Origin: Taxawa tesnikishii (nom. ined.) | Lineage: Eukaryota; Ascomycota; Dothideomycetes; Dothideales | DNA: 64,000 nucleotides | Assembly: GCA_030247885.1 (NCBI GenBank) | Contig: JAPDRO010000006.1 | Span: 434,001-498,000 of the forward strand | Direction of reading: 5' to 3' | Part shown: piece after piece, positions 35,205-50,874 of the stretch | How positions within the stretch are numbered: the first letter of the stretch is position 1 | Layout of the letters: each line of letters starts with the position of its first letter | Made by a program: the position numbers and the translations under genes | Notes under the pieces: generated by a model | Databases searched by the model: none | The model's input: the letters and a program-made list of their open reading frames with translations, nothing else | Told to the model about the DNA's origin: nothing

Positions 35205-35423
35205 TCGCATGCGACTGCCTAGTTCGCAACTTGTCCCGCCGAACGCTATCATCTACACTCCGCCTATCTCTGTTCCGTGTCCTGGCTGCAGCACGTAGAA
35301 GCCGCTCTTCTTTCGTGCCACGGCCGAGTTGCTTCTTGCTCTTTTCCTTGCTTTCGTTTCGATTGATTCTTCCAGATACCCCGCACCATTTCTCAATCTT
35401 TTGACGTGAACTACCTATTCACC

Positions 35424-37173
35424 ATGCCTTCCACCGTGCGGGTGCATTGGCAGGACGTTGCTGCCTTCATGCAGAAGCAACGCGATGAGACTATAGCAAA
35501 GGTCTCTCCTGCAATTCCTGACCCTCCGCAAGACCTGCCCCTCAACGTCACTACTTTGCCTTCTCAGCTGCTTACCAGAGAAGAGATCACAGTCACAGAA
35601 AGCCCCCTGAAATCCTCCTCGAAAGAATATCAAAGAGAGAGCTATCGTCTCTGCAGGTGACCAACGCATTCCTTCGACGTGCCGGACTTGCTCAAAAGTT
35701 AGCAAACTGTGTCACTGAACTCCTCCCTGAGCGAGCGTTGGAAAGGGCAAGGTATCTGGATGACTACCTGGCAGAGCACAAGAAGCCCATCGGTCCTCTC
35801 CACGGCCTTCCGATCAGCGTCAAGGAGCATATTGGCATGAAGGGTCTCAACCTCAACGCCGGCTTCATCTCCTGGTGCGACAAGGTGGGCGACGAGGACG
35901 CGCTCATCCTCCAGCTGCTCTGGAAAGCTGGCGCGGTCTTCTACGTCCGAACTACACAGCCTCAGACGCTCATGCATTTGGAGACATCGTCCAACCTTTA
36001 CGGCGTAACCGTCAACCCTTTCAACCGCGCTTTAACCAGTGGTGGCAGTTCTGGTGGCGAAGGCGCCCTGCTCGGACTCCGTGGCAGCTGCATGGGCATC
36101 GGAACCGACATCGGCGGCTCCATTCGCTCGCCGGCAGCCAACAATGGTATCTTCGGTCTGCGGCCGACAAGCTACAGGCTCCCGAATAGGGGATGTGCAG
36201 CAACGATGCTGGGGCAAGAGCACATCGTCCCCGTCATCGGGCCATTGTCGACTAGTCTGGACGGCATAGAGCTGTTTATGAAAACTCTCATTGACCAGAA
36301 ACCGTGGCTATATGAGCCCTCGTTGCTGCCTTTTCCATGGCGCGATACAGCCTCTAGCTCGCTACTGCGGGTTTCCGGTAGCGGACAACGCAAGCTGAAG
36401 GTCGGTATCATCGGAGATGACGGAGTTGTGAAACCGCATCCGCCCGTTCTGCGTGCTCTGAACCGTTTGACAACGGCGCTCGGCTCGCATGGCGATGTCG
36501 AACTCGTCGACTTTCCGCCCTACAAACACAACGAAGCTTGGCGCATCATCTCGTTTCTGTACTTCGCCGACTCGGCTGCGGAAGAAAAAGCGGCCATCGA
36601 TGCGTCACAGGAACCCTGGCGTCCACTCTCGCACTTCATCATCACCGACAATCCCAACGTGCGCAATCTCACCGTGTCTGAAGTCTGGAAGTTGACAAGC
36701 GAGCGCGAAGATTACCGGACACAGTATGCAGCGCACTGGAATAGCGTCAGCGGAAGCGTAGATGCTAATGATCTGGTGGATGTCATCCTATGTCCCGTAG
36801 GCCCCGGTGTCGCGCCGCAGATCGATACCTCGAGGTATTGGGGGTATACGAGTCAGTGGAACTTGCTTGATTATCCCGCATTGGTGTTCCCGACCGGGTT
36901 GAAAGTAGAGCCGGAGAAAGATATCAGGCAAGAGGGATACATGTCGAGGAACGAGAAGGATGAATATAATTACAATCTGTGTAAGTGACTGCCTGCTGTG
37001 CTGGTGGCGAGTTCCACGTGGTCCAAGAGGCTGACACGTCAACGACAGACGAGGCAGAGAAGTATCGTGATGCGCCAATCGCGCTCCAGCTCGTCGGGAG
37101 GCGGTACGAGGACGAGAAGGTGATTGAAGCGCTGGAGTTGATCACACAGGTTGCCGGGCTACCTTTCGATTGA
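35424..37173 (+). CDS. Amidase signature family enzyme
   Basis: Exons are 35424-36980 and 37049-37173; restored length 560 residues, the usual size of fungal amidases (acetamidase / fatty-acid-amidase group). The Ser-cisSer-Lys triad is visible: Lys in PISVKEHIGMKG, the Gly/Ser-rich signature TSGGSSGGEGALLGL, and nucleophile Ser in GTDIGGSIRSPA. It hydrolyses carboxamides to acid plus ammonia; the natural substrate is not deducible. There is no signal peptide, so cytosolic. A frame break at the C-run 35604-35608 needs one more C to read ESPPEILLERISKRELSSL. The last exon supplies the typical DAPIALQLVGRRYEDEKV ending. Confidence 0.92.
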
Positions 37174-37677
37174 TCGATGTGAAAGAGGTGTGCTCGGTGT
37201 TTTGACGATGTAGGAGACGCATCGCAATTCGCATCTACGCAGCTTAAACCATCAAACGCCAATTTTGCCTCCTTTGTCGCAACCTCCGACCGGTCGATGA
37301 GAATATTCGATTATCACTTGATCTTCCACGAAAGGACGACGTAGGAACCACTTGGTTGGTATACGGTTGTTCTGGGCTCCTCCAATCCTCGCCTATGTTT
37401 GCCGAAGAGTCTGGCATCTCATTGTCCTGATACATCTGAGCAGGGTGGTCGGCAAGCAGATAGCTTGTCAGCATTTACGCAAGTAGCTTGAACCGGCAAA
37501 CAAGCAGAACCTCAAGAGTTAGGCGAGCGAACAACGGCCGCCTCGGCATGCTGGAGGTAGTCGTTCCCGGAGGCGGCGAGCGCCTAAGACTTCGTTATTA
37601 GAAGAACGCGCGGTCAAACGTATTGTCAAATAGTGTGTACTATGTAAGCCTGGGATTTGACGTAGATGCGAGCTCCC

Positions 37678-37768
37678 GAGTGGCTAAGGAGCTCAGATGG
37701 GAGGCGTTCGGTATGATCAACTTCTTGTCGTTCTGAGTGGCTAAGGAACTCGTAGAGCGGGCGTTCGG
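37678..37768. repeat. Imperfect 34-nt direct repeat, period 57
   Basis: Copies at 37678-37711 and 37735-37768 both begin GAGTGGCTAAGGA and both end GGCGTTCGG, matching at 27 of 34 positions. A local duplication in non-coding DNA. Confidence 0.75.
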
Positions 37769-38061
37769 GGGTTGATTCAACATTTGCTGAATGGTGTGAA
37801 ATCAGCATGTGCGAACATGTTAGAATCATGCTGGGGGAAAAGGCCTGCATGTGTCGAGTTCGAGGAGGACATCAAGCGAGCTAGTACGAACCTGGATGAG
37901 GAGGCTCTCCACTTTGTACTCCGACGATTGCTCCATGTTTCGATACCGCCTGTAGAGAGTATAGATTTGAAGTTTGGTGTATGGAGGATCGTGGAAACAG
38001 TTGGGGATGGAGAAAGAAACATGGCTGAACAAGGCGCAGGTTTAAATTTGCCCCTTATCTG

Positions 38062-38103
38062 GTGAACAGCGTGTTCACGTCAACAGTTCACCAACGCGTG
38101 AAC
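38062..38103. repeat. Cluster of four GTGAAC/GTTCAC half-sites
   Basis: GTGAAC (38062), GTTCAC (38073), GTTCAC (38086) and GTGAAC (38098) lie within 42 bp, forming two inverted pairs. The first is the perfect palindrome GTGAACAGCGTGTTCAC. The arrangement resembles a dimeric transcription-factor site, but it lies between two 3' ends. Confidence 0.7.
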
Positions 38104-38494
38104 TGGGCCGACAATGGGTGAGTGAAATCTTGAGCGTTCCGAGTGCAAGCAATGAAGAGATGAGACATTAGAAGAAAAGGTAAGACACCCGTGATATATT
38201 GCATTTTGGTCTATACATGCACGTACGTCACCGTTGTGGTAGTCCTATTAGCCCGCTTGCTCGCGGGATCTGAACATCGAAGAAAGAACCGAGTTGAAAT
38301 CTGCAGAACAATGACATAAATGAAGGGCGAATGACCCAAGCGTGATCTTGCGCGGAACAAAGTAGAGACTGAACAAAGATAAATTTGATTTGGAGGAAAA
38401 AGGTTTCTTTGCCCAACTCACTGCCGCGAGAAAGTGGCAACCGCATTGTGGATGAAAGTATACTGTACAGATCCTACATGATATACCGTTGTGA

Positions 38495-39456
38495 TCACAG
38501 GCTGATTTCGCCCTTCCACGTTCCCTCTGTGAGTCCCAATGTCTCGATCAAACTCGTCCAGCGTGATCCGCCCCTTTCCTTCCTCCTCAAGTAGTTGAGC
38601 AGCTTTTGCCTCTTGTGCACCAACACCCTCAAGTTACGCTTGTTGACCTTATCCGTCCTGCCCCTTGTCTCCAAGTAATCTGCCAACGTCCTGATCTTAG
38701 CGGTCAGAATGGCCACCTGCACCTCACTACTGCCGGTATCTGGGCCCACACGCGGCGACTTGGCCACCGCTGGCGCCGCTACTGATGCCGCTGCTGCTGC
38801 CTTTGGCGGAAGAACGCTGTCGGTGTTGTGCCGTCCGAATGTGGAAATGCAGCGCTGGATGTTGACGCGCAGTCGGTCCTTGGAGGAGCCGTTGGAGAGT
38901 GAAGCAATGCGTCGAAGGGCTTCAGTGGCTGTTCCATGCCGCTCAATCCGCTGTGCCTGTATCTCCTGCTCCGTCTGCAGAGTTGTGTACTCTTCTGACC
39001 TAGCACCGTATTCACTCTTTGCTGCTGGTGCGCTGAGCAGTTCGCTGCGATCCAACGATTGCCGAATCTCCTGCTTGGTAAGGAAGAAGTTTTGGTGGTC
39101 CTCGGTTTGAGCGTCTGGGCCGTCTGGGGTACGTTGAGGGGATGATGCCTCGGTGCGGTCTGCGGTGTGCACGTCGCGAGATCTTGATGACGAAGGAGCA
39201 GGCGGCAGAGCTGTGTCGAAGGATTGTACAAAGGGAGTGGTGACGCCGCGAACAGGGTCTCCGAGTGCTGCTGCGCGCTCCTTCTTCAGAACTTCCTGGC
39301 GAGAGATGTTGGCGGCCTTGCGAGCACGAGCTTGGGCCAGAGCATAAGGATCGCGATGCCGTTTTCGCTGTTGGACTGTCGAGGCCTGATCTGCCGAGGT
39401 CGATGAGAACGCTCGTGTTGACGCTCTGGTGGAGGCAGATGGGGAGGGTGAGTGCA
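38495..39456 (-). CDS. MRPS28: Mitochondrial small-subunit ribosomal protein uS15m (5' exon unresolved)
   Basis: The recognisable exon runs 39456-38495. Its C-terminal 90 residues are bacterial-type S15: DTGSSEVQVAILTAKIRTL, then the H-loop region (ETRGRTDKVNKRNLRVLVHK) and RQKLLNYLRRK. The Ser/Arg-rich start (SPSASTRASTRAFSSTS) looks like the end of a mitochondrial presequence. No ATG in frame precedes it within the exon; an acceptor CACAG at about 39457-39461 implies a short upstream coding exon in 39470-39770 that I could not fix. The middle section, rich in Gln, Glu and Ser, is the usual fungal insertion. It is divergent from RPS0, the cytosolic uS2 gene. Confidence 0.85.
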
Positions 39457-39896
39457 CTGTGTAGCGTGTCAGTCGTGGTCAATGCCGTTTCAGTGCGAAA
39501 ATCGTACGGGACAATGCCCTCAGGCTGGGCAGAAGCGACGAGCGCGATGCCATGTTTGTGCCCTGTATAGCGTGCAATGAGGATGCAGCCAGCAGCGACG
39601 ACGCTGTATAGGTAGCGCTCTACAACAATCTCGTCGCGGCTTCGCTTCGGAGGAGCCAAGACCTCCAAGCGCGGCTTCCCTTGCGGAGAGCCGCGCTCAG
39701 CGCTTGCGGATTCTTGGCAGCTTGGCCTTGGCAGCCCACCTCGGAACATCCGATTTTCCATCCTCCGAGAACACTCGAAAATTCATCGATACACAAGTTT
39801 CCTCCACTTCTGAGCAGCAGCAGCAACAATAGCGACAAGCAAGCCAAAGACAACCATCTTCCTGCGCATCCTCTTCCGCCAAACCCGCAACACACA
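39457..39896. promoter_or_regulatory. Region between uS15m main exon and RPS0
   Basis: 440 bp that must hold the missing first exon of uS15m (minus strand) and the RPS0 promoter and 5' UTR. The last 120 bp before the RPS0 ATG contain CT- and CA-rich stretches usual for fungal ribosomal-protein leaders. Confidence 0.45.
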
Positions 39897-40955
39897 ATGG
39901 CCCCTTCCAACCTTCCCCGGCGTTCAACGCCACTTCTCAAGACATTGAGATGCTCCTCGCAGCTCAATGCCACCTGGGTTCCAAGAACCTTCAGGTTCAC
40001 ATGGAGCCTTACCTCTGGAAGACTCGTCCCGACGGTGTCAATGTCATTAACATTGGCAAGACTTGGTATGTCACCCTTCCAGAAGTCGTCATCTTCTGAG
40101 CGCGACTCTTTGCGACAGAAATCGACTCCAACCCACCGAATTATCAACCGACCAACATGAGAACAAATAATGCCGCGTCCTCCAGCAAGCACTAACAGTT
40201 CCGTACAGGAGAAGATCGTTCTTGCCGCCCGTGCCATTGTCGCCATTGAGAACCCCGCCGACATCTGTGTCATCTCCGCTCGTCCCTACGGCCAGCGTGC
40301 TGTCCTGAAGTTCGCTTCTCACACCGGTGCCACCGCCATTGCCGGTCGTTTCACCCCCGGTAACTTCACCAACTACATCACCCGTTCTTTCAAGGAGCCC
40401 CGCCTCATCATCGTCACCGACCCTCGCACCGATGCTCAGGCTATCAAGGAGGCCAGCTACGTCAACATCCCCGTCATCGCTCTCTGCGACACTGACTCCC
40501 CCACCGAGTTCGTTGATGTTGCCATCCCCACCAACAACAAGGGTCGTCACGCCATTGGTCTGATCTGGTGGTTGCTTGCCCGTGAAGTTCTCCGTCTCCG
40601 TGGTACTCTCGCCACTCGTGAGACCGAGTGGGACGTCATGACCGACTTGTACTTCTACCGCGACCCAGAGGCTGAGGAGAACAAGGACTCCGCTGGCCAG
40701 GACGAGGCCAAGGTTCCAGGCGCTGACGACGTTGGCACTGGTGCCGTCGAGAGCGGGTTCAACAACGAGTGGGAGGTTAGCGGTGGTAACGCTGGCGCTT
40801 TTGCCGCCGCTTCTGGCACTGCTGGCGCTGCCGCCAACAGCAGCTGGGACGCTGAGGGTGCTGACTGGGCCGCTAGCAGCGCCCCAGTCCAGACCGGCAA
40901 CGAGGGCTGGGCCAGCGAGGCTCCGGCCGAGGCCAACCCAGAGACCAACTGGTAA
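39897..40955 (+). CDS. RPS0: 40S ribosomal protein S0 (uS2)
   Basis: Exon 1 is 39897-40065 and exon 2 ends at 40955; about 300 residues. Signature segments: [82 protein letters not shown], then [14 protein letters not shown], and an acidic Ala/Trp-rich C-terminus ending ETNW. It is needed for 20S pre-rRNA processing and 40S stability. A frame break at the C-run 39915-39918 needs one more C. The intron of about 140 nt is also odd: joining GKTW to EKIVL at acceptor 40208 leaves the frame one base short, while the acceptor ten bases upstream (exon from 40199) is in frame but replaces W by CSVQ. Confidence 0.95.
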
Positions 40956-46550
<5,595 letters not shown>

Positions 46551-46841
46551 GCTGCGGGGAGGGGAGGGCAAAGCGCTTGTAGGAGTAAAGCTGTGGCGAC
46601 AACATGCGAAAACATGAGGCTCTTAATGGTTTGGATGCTTACGAAGGGCGAGCCTCGCTCGTGCATGCTCGTGGTCAACCGATCCTACCCCGGAAGAACT
46701 TGGGCAAGCCAACCGGAAGGATTTAAAGACCCCGCACAAACATCGCTAGTATAAATAGATAGAGGCCAACCTTGCTATCTCGACCGCGCCCCAAATCACG
46801 TCGGAAGCACACAACAGACACTCAAACAGCACAAACAGACC
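46551..46841. promoter_or_regulatory. TATA-type promoter upstream of DUF4267 gene
   Basis: A full TATA box, TATAAATA (about 46750-46757), lies about 90 bp before ATG 46842, a good core-promoter distance. The left part holds the ARO1 terminator. Confidence 0.6.
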
Positions 46842-47275
46842 ATGCCGTTCGCTCTTTCCCACATTCCCGTGATCATCTTCGGGACAGCTTTCACATTCGG
46901 CGGCATGATGCCGTTCTTCGACGCCGAACACGCCATCAAGACGTTCGGATTACCAGACAGCATTGCAAAGTCCAGACCCGCACAGTCGGTGTTCCCGTTG
47001 TATTCGGCGCGCATGACAGCTCTGGGCCTCGCGATATGGAGGCTCTATTTCCAGGCATGGAAGGGTGTTTTGAGCTTGCCTGATTGCCGGGACTGACCGC
47101 GTCTCAGGGCCAATACGCTGCGATTGATACCTTGTTTGCGTGCACTGCATACATGAGCTTTGTGGACGGTTATGTGTGTTGGAGGGAAGGCGTGCCCGGA
47201 AAAGCGGCGTTTAGGGCGGGCATGGGTGTATTGCTTGGGGCTTGGGGTGCGTATGGCGGGACGGCGGGGAGGTAG
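46842..47275 (+). CDS. DUF4267-like small membrane protein
   Basis: Exon 1 starts at 46842 and exon 2 is 47108-47275; 126-130 residues. Four hydrophobic segments are visible (IPVIIFGTAFTFGGMMPFF, ARMTALGLAIWRLYF, IDTLFACTAYMSFVDGYVCW, AGMGVLLGAWGAYGG), the layout of the small fungal DUF4267 family, whose function is unknown. VDGYVCWREGVPGKA is the most family-like block. The exon junction is ambiguous: a GC donor after YFQ (47054|gcatgg) gives YFQ|GQYAAID, whereas a weak GT donor 12 bases on (47066|gttttg) adds AWKG. Both keep frame. The clear TATA box suggests regulated rather than housekeeping expression. Confidence 0.72.
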
Positions 47276-48029
47276 CAACAGGAGTTGGAGCACACGAACG
47301 TAGGAAGCTTGTACAGTCTAAAAGTTGGGTCCAACGCATCCTTTCTGCGTGCTCAGCATCTCCTTCTTGCGCTGACTGTTATACCTGCAGCCACGGACGT
47401 TACATTTCCCGGTCCACTCTTGTCCTCGCGACCGTCTTCAGTGGATGTGCACGCATTCAATCAAGGCGTCAAGGTTTGAGGTGTAGTAGGTCTTACCCGC
47501 CGCTCTCAGGTCGAATCGTTTTTCTCAGTTTCTCCATACGGTCCCTCAACGCTTCGGCCGTGCAAGTAAAACTGTTCGCTATAGGCTTGTTTGCGACAGC
47601 AGCCTAGTCGATGTTAACGCCGTGGACCCCGAAAACGGAGAACAGGAAGGAACTTGCGGTCTGCTTCAGCGTTCCAGGTAACGAATCCTTTCACTGGCAT
47701 ATTTCCAGTGTTGGAGGTTTGTGTAGTGGACGAGTTGTACTGAAGGGTGTAACAGTCGAGTTGGTTGCGCTGGGGTCGTGCTAAGGTTTACTTATGATGG
47801 AGGAGAGCCAGCGGGGCTTGATTGGGAAGAGAGGCCGCGGAACTAGGACTACAGCATGTGACAGACAATACGCAAGACGGATGTCTGATATGCATTCACG
47901 GTTCAAGGGAAGTGAGCTGTTGTCTCACTTTTTTCACTTTCCAGCCCACGCCCTTCTTGCTCTGGAAGAAACCCTATCGTCTAGACGCGCTAGAGGTGGT
48001 AACAAGTAATCGGCCCCTCTAGAAAGCAC
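47276..48029. other. Intergenic region
   Basis: 754 bp between the stops of the DUF4267 gene and the small lysine-rich gene. No gene, repeat or RNA is recognised. Confidence 0.4.
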
Positions 48030-48508
48030 TTAGTCCTCTTCGTTATCGCGTTCCTTCTTGACCGTCTCTGACTCCGCCTGGTCTTTCTTCTTGTTGGGAG
48101 TCTTCCGCTTCTTCAACGGGGACTCTCCATCGGCAGCTCCATCGGCCGTCTTCTTACGTGGGGTGGACTTGGGCTTAGGCTGGGATGACCCAGAACCGCT
48201 CTCATCACCGTTACCGGCAGATCTAAGTTAACTCAGCTGAAGTGCCGTGAATTCTTTAGCTGCAAGGGACCTTACCCGCCCTCTTGCGCCATCCGCTTGA
48301 GCTTCTTGAGGCGTTCCTGAACCGCACGAGGAGTGCAGGTGGTGGCTTCGGTGGTGAGCTCCTGCGCGACGGCGTCGAAGTCAATCTTGACGTCCTGGGT
48401 CTTCAAGATGGCGAGAAGGAGGGCGCGGTCGGCATCGCCTGCTGAGAGTCAATCGCTGTTGAGGAGCAGAGTTAGGTCGCTCGTACCGTTCCAGTTCATG
48501 CCGGGCAT
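48030..48508 (-). CDS. Small lysine-rich nuclear-type protein with helical N-terminal domain
   Basis: Each exon is short: 48508-48487 (22 nt), 48438-48276 and 48222-48030, totalling 125 residues with exact phases. The first exon encodes only MPGMNWN. The second forms a compact helical domain: DADRALLLAILKTQDVKIDF, then the CTPRAVQERLKKLKRMA helix, reminiscent of the Myb/SANT-like helical modules of small fungal proteins. The tail is basic and acidic in turn (STPRKKT, SPLKKRKTPNKKKDQ, ending DNEED), with likely nuclear-localisation signals. A DNA- or chromatin-associated role is inference. It is divergent from the unrecognised gene at 48854. Confidence 0.75.
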
Positions 48509-48853
48509 TGTTGGGTTGCTGAAAGTCTGGTGTGGTAGATGAACAACGGGGCGAATGCGCAGAATGTGTGGGGGTATGATTTGTATTTCTGCTTCGGTGA
48601 AGAAAAGCCAGGAAAGCTGGAAGAAGAAAGAACTGCTCCGGGCGAAGGACTTAGTGAGTGCGGGATCTGTCACGCGACCTGCATTTCCATACAGGTGAAG
48701 TACGCAAGGTGTCTCTACCTTCACCTGTCCGTTCAACGTCTCCCCAAATCTTCTCCCGCCCCGACTCGTGAAGCTTATCAAAGCGATCCCAAACAGCCGT
48801 TACAAACCTTCCAACAGTACACGCATCTTTCTGACACCAGCTCAGCGTCAGGA
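48509..48853. promoter_or_regulatory. Divergent promoter region
   Basis: 345 bp between the starts of the small lysine-rich gene and the gene at 48854; both promoters should lie here. It includes a short inverted pair, CAGGTGAAGTACGC and CTTCACCTG (about 48692-48727). No TATA box is evident. Confidence 0.4.
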
Positions 48854-50088
48854 ATGTCTGCAAGAAAGAAAGGAAGAGCGTCAACACCTCGCCGGCCACG
48901 CTCACCAGAACCGCCGCACCCGCTTGACCTCACTTCGGCGGTGGATCAAGCGCCGGCCATTAACTTTGGACGCTCAGTCGATTACAAGCAACCCATTTCC
49001 GCTCTCCGCTGCAAGGACTCCAATGCGTTGTGTACGGTGCTGCAGCAGTCGCTCCGTAGTGTATCCGACTTCCCCAACGTGCGGGGTGAGACGAAGTTGA
49101 TGCACCTGGCATATCAACTGTTACCGGAGATGAAGGAGAGAGAGCCGGTGTTGCTGTTCTATCCGGATGTAGCACAAGACGTCAACCAGACCGACAACAT
49201 GGACAAAGTCTCCATCTTTGCTCTGATCGATCCTCAACACGAAGGTTCTCACTTCTTCTGGTCATCCTCGCCCCCACCGAGCTGATCAGCACCACCAACT
49301 TTACAAGCCTCACCAGTCCGCTCGACAGCTGGAGACCGCTCCCTTCGCCATTCGGCCTACCCGGCCACCGTGAGTTCAATGGCTTCTCCCTTGCCTTGTC
49401 AGAACTAGCCCACGAAGCAAAGTTCCACGCTCAACTCCTCGTGTTCATGCGCGAAGCCTTCCTCTTCACCATCCGTCTTGAACATTCACCGGATTGGATC
49501 GCCGCTTCGGCCATCTACGACTACTCACCTGGCGCTTACTCGGACAATTGGGAGGAGCTCCTCTCCCGTTACAAGTATCCCTACGCTCTCGATGATTCTG
49601 GCGATCGTTATCGGGAGGAGCTGCCGCCGCCAGACCGCTTCTTGGCGAGCCAGTGGCGCTTGACGTGTGCGAGGTACATGAAGTACAAGAGAACATTTTT
49701 CGAGGCATACCATGCGGATGCGCATGAGAAGGAGACAATCTTGAAGAGAGGACTTCGGGGATGGCAGAACTGGGCGCAGACTGGATTTGGCGTGCACATG
49801 ACGAAGAAGAAGGCGGATGGCATGATCGAAGCTTGGGATAAGCTGGGCTGGGTGAATACGACTGAAGTTTGCGGGTGGGAAAAGAAGGACAAGGACAAGG
49901 ACAAGGACAAGGACAAGGACAAGGACAAAGAGAAAGAGAAAGAGAAGGATAAGCCTGAGAAGCCAAATGGATCGCAGAGGCGCCTGGGCGGACAAGACGA
50001 CGGCGATTGCAAATATACGGGTGAGGATAAGGACGGCGACGGCGAGGCTGATGGAGGAGTTGGCGGGGAAGACGAGATGGATGTCTAG
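48854..50088 (+). CDS. Unrecognised fungal protein with Lys-Asp repeat tail
   Basis: A single exon of 411 residues after one frame restoration. I do not recognise the family. The N-terminus is basic and Pro-rich (MSARKKGRASTPRRPRSPEP). A globular alpha/beta-looking part follows (PISALRCKDSNALCTVLQQS, LMHLAYQLLPEMKEREPVLL), then a Trp/Tyr-rich helical part (YSPGAYSDNWEELLSRYKYP, LKRGLRGWQNWAQTGFGVHM). The C-terminus is (KD)n then (KE)n followed by an acidic Gly/Asp-rich end. The frame changes around 49251-49262: one missing base in CTTCTTCTGG would join EGSHFF to LVILAPTELISTTNF. The length and conserved-looking core argue for a real gene; the function is unknown. Confidence 0.7.
49885..49949. 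repeat. AAGGAC / AAAGAG hexanucleotide repeat in coding sequence
   Basis: Seven perfect AAGGAC units followed by about four AAAGAG-type units, encoding (KD)7 and then (KE)n in the C-terminus of the gene at 48854. Expected to vary in length between strains. Confidence 0.9.
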
Positions 50089-50874
50089 TACAAGCGTAGT
50101 AGTGGGCTGCTGTGCATTGTCAAACTGTTGGAGCACTAGGAAAGGCAGCATTATGGAGCATGATCAAGATGAAGGCATGACAGCGTTGCTGCTGCCTTGG
50201 CGTTGGCCAGAAAGCTCCTTTCGAACGAGCGATTCAACACGGTTGTAAGCGAATCGTGCAAATCCACGTTGCATGGGGGCGAAGGTGAAGGTAAGTAAGT
50301 GATGTCGGCGTGAAGTTCTTCTGTCCGGTGTTGAGTGAGGCTTCATGTTCGTGTCCTGGTTCGTGTCCTGGTTCATGTTCGGGTTCATGTTCAGGCTCGG
50401 GCTCGGGCTCAGGCTCAGGTTCAGGTTCAGGGTCCTCGGCGGGATCCGATCGGCATTCGGGAGAGGCCCGTGACCTTACAGCTGTCCCGTCCCCATATTG
50501 TCTCTAAACTGTCTTCATAAAGTTTAACATTCACCTCCATCTCCTTATCCAGCTCCCACTCCTTTTGTCCATACCCATACCCGCGCACGTCGCTGCCGCT
50601 GCACATCCTTGTTGCTCTTCTTCCGGGGATGTGCATCTGTCTCTGACACGCCAACAGAAAGCTCAGAGACTCTACCACCCGAATATCTTCGTCACCCAAG
50701 TATTTGTGTTTGGGACGACTCCACTTGTATCGTTATCCCACTGTAAAACGTACCGACATCAACTAAAGCTTCCATCAAGTCTGGAAGACGTTACCTGTTA
50801 ACCCTGCACAATCTCACCAGTCCTTCGATAGTCACCTGCCTTACCGCAGAGCCCCCTCGTACCGTCTGCCCATC
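50089..50874. other. Intergenic region upstream of SCP160
   Basis: About 790 bp. It contains the minisatellite at 50343-50431 and a CT-rich leader before the SCP160 ATG. A frame running through the minisatellite encodes only Ser-Gly-Cys-Pro repeats (or Glu-Pro-type repeats on the other strand) and is not called. Confidence 0.45.
50343..50431. repeat. Degenerate hexamer/dodecamer minisatellite
   Basis: Units of the form TCATGT, TCGTGTCCTGGT, TCGGGC and TCAGGT succeed one another for about 90 bp on a strict six-base period. It lies about 390 bp downstream of the coding AAGGAC array, so the locus carries two independent hexamer arrays. Confidence 0.8.

Larger units (their letters stand above)
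34243..35423. other. 1.2-kb divergent spacer rich in repeats
   Basis: Lies between the FAT1-like start and the amidase start, so both promoters are inside. It holds an inverted repeat (34448-34504), a polypurine tract (34693-34780), an ATGC tetramer run (34857-34874) and a decamer array (35155-35204). Open frames across it are short and low-complexity. Confidence 0.5.
37174..38494. other. 1.3-kb convergent intergenic region with repeats
   Basis: Between the amidase stop and the uS15m stop. Contains an imperfect direct repeat (37678-37768) and a cluster of inverted GTGAAC hexamers (38062-38103). Open frames are short and unrecognised; one from ATG 37772 (97 codons) has no domain character. 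Confidence 0.45.

Noticed and set aside
49466-50151. Long open frames antisense to the gene at 48854 through the AAGGAC array
   Set aside because: They arise because the repeat is free of stops on both strands; the Leu/Val or Ser/Leu repeats they encode are by-products.
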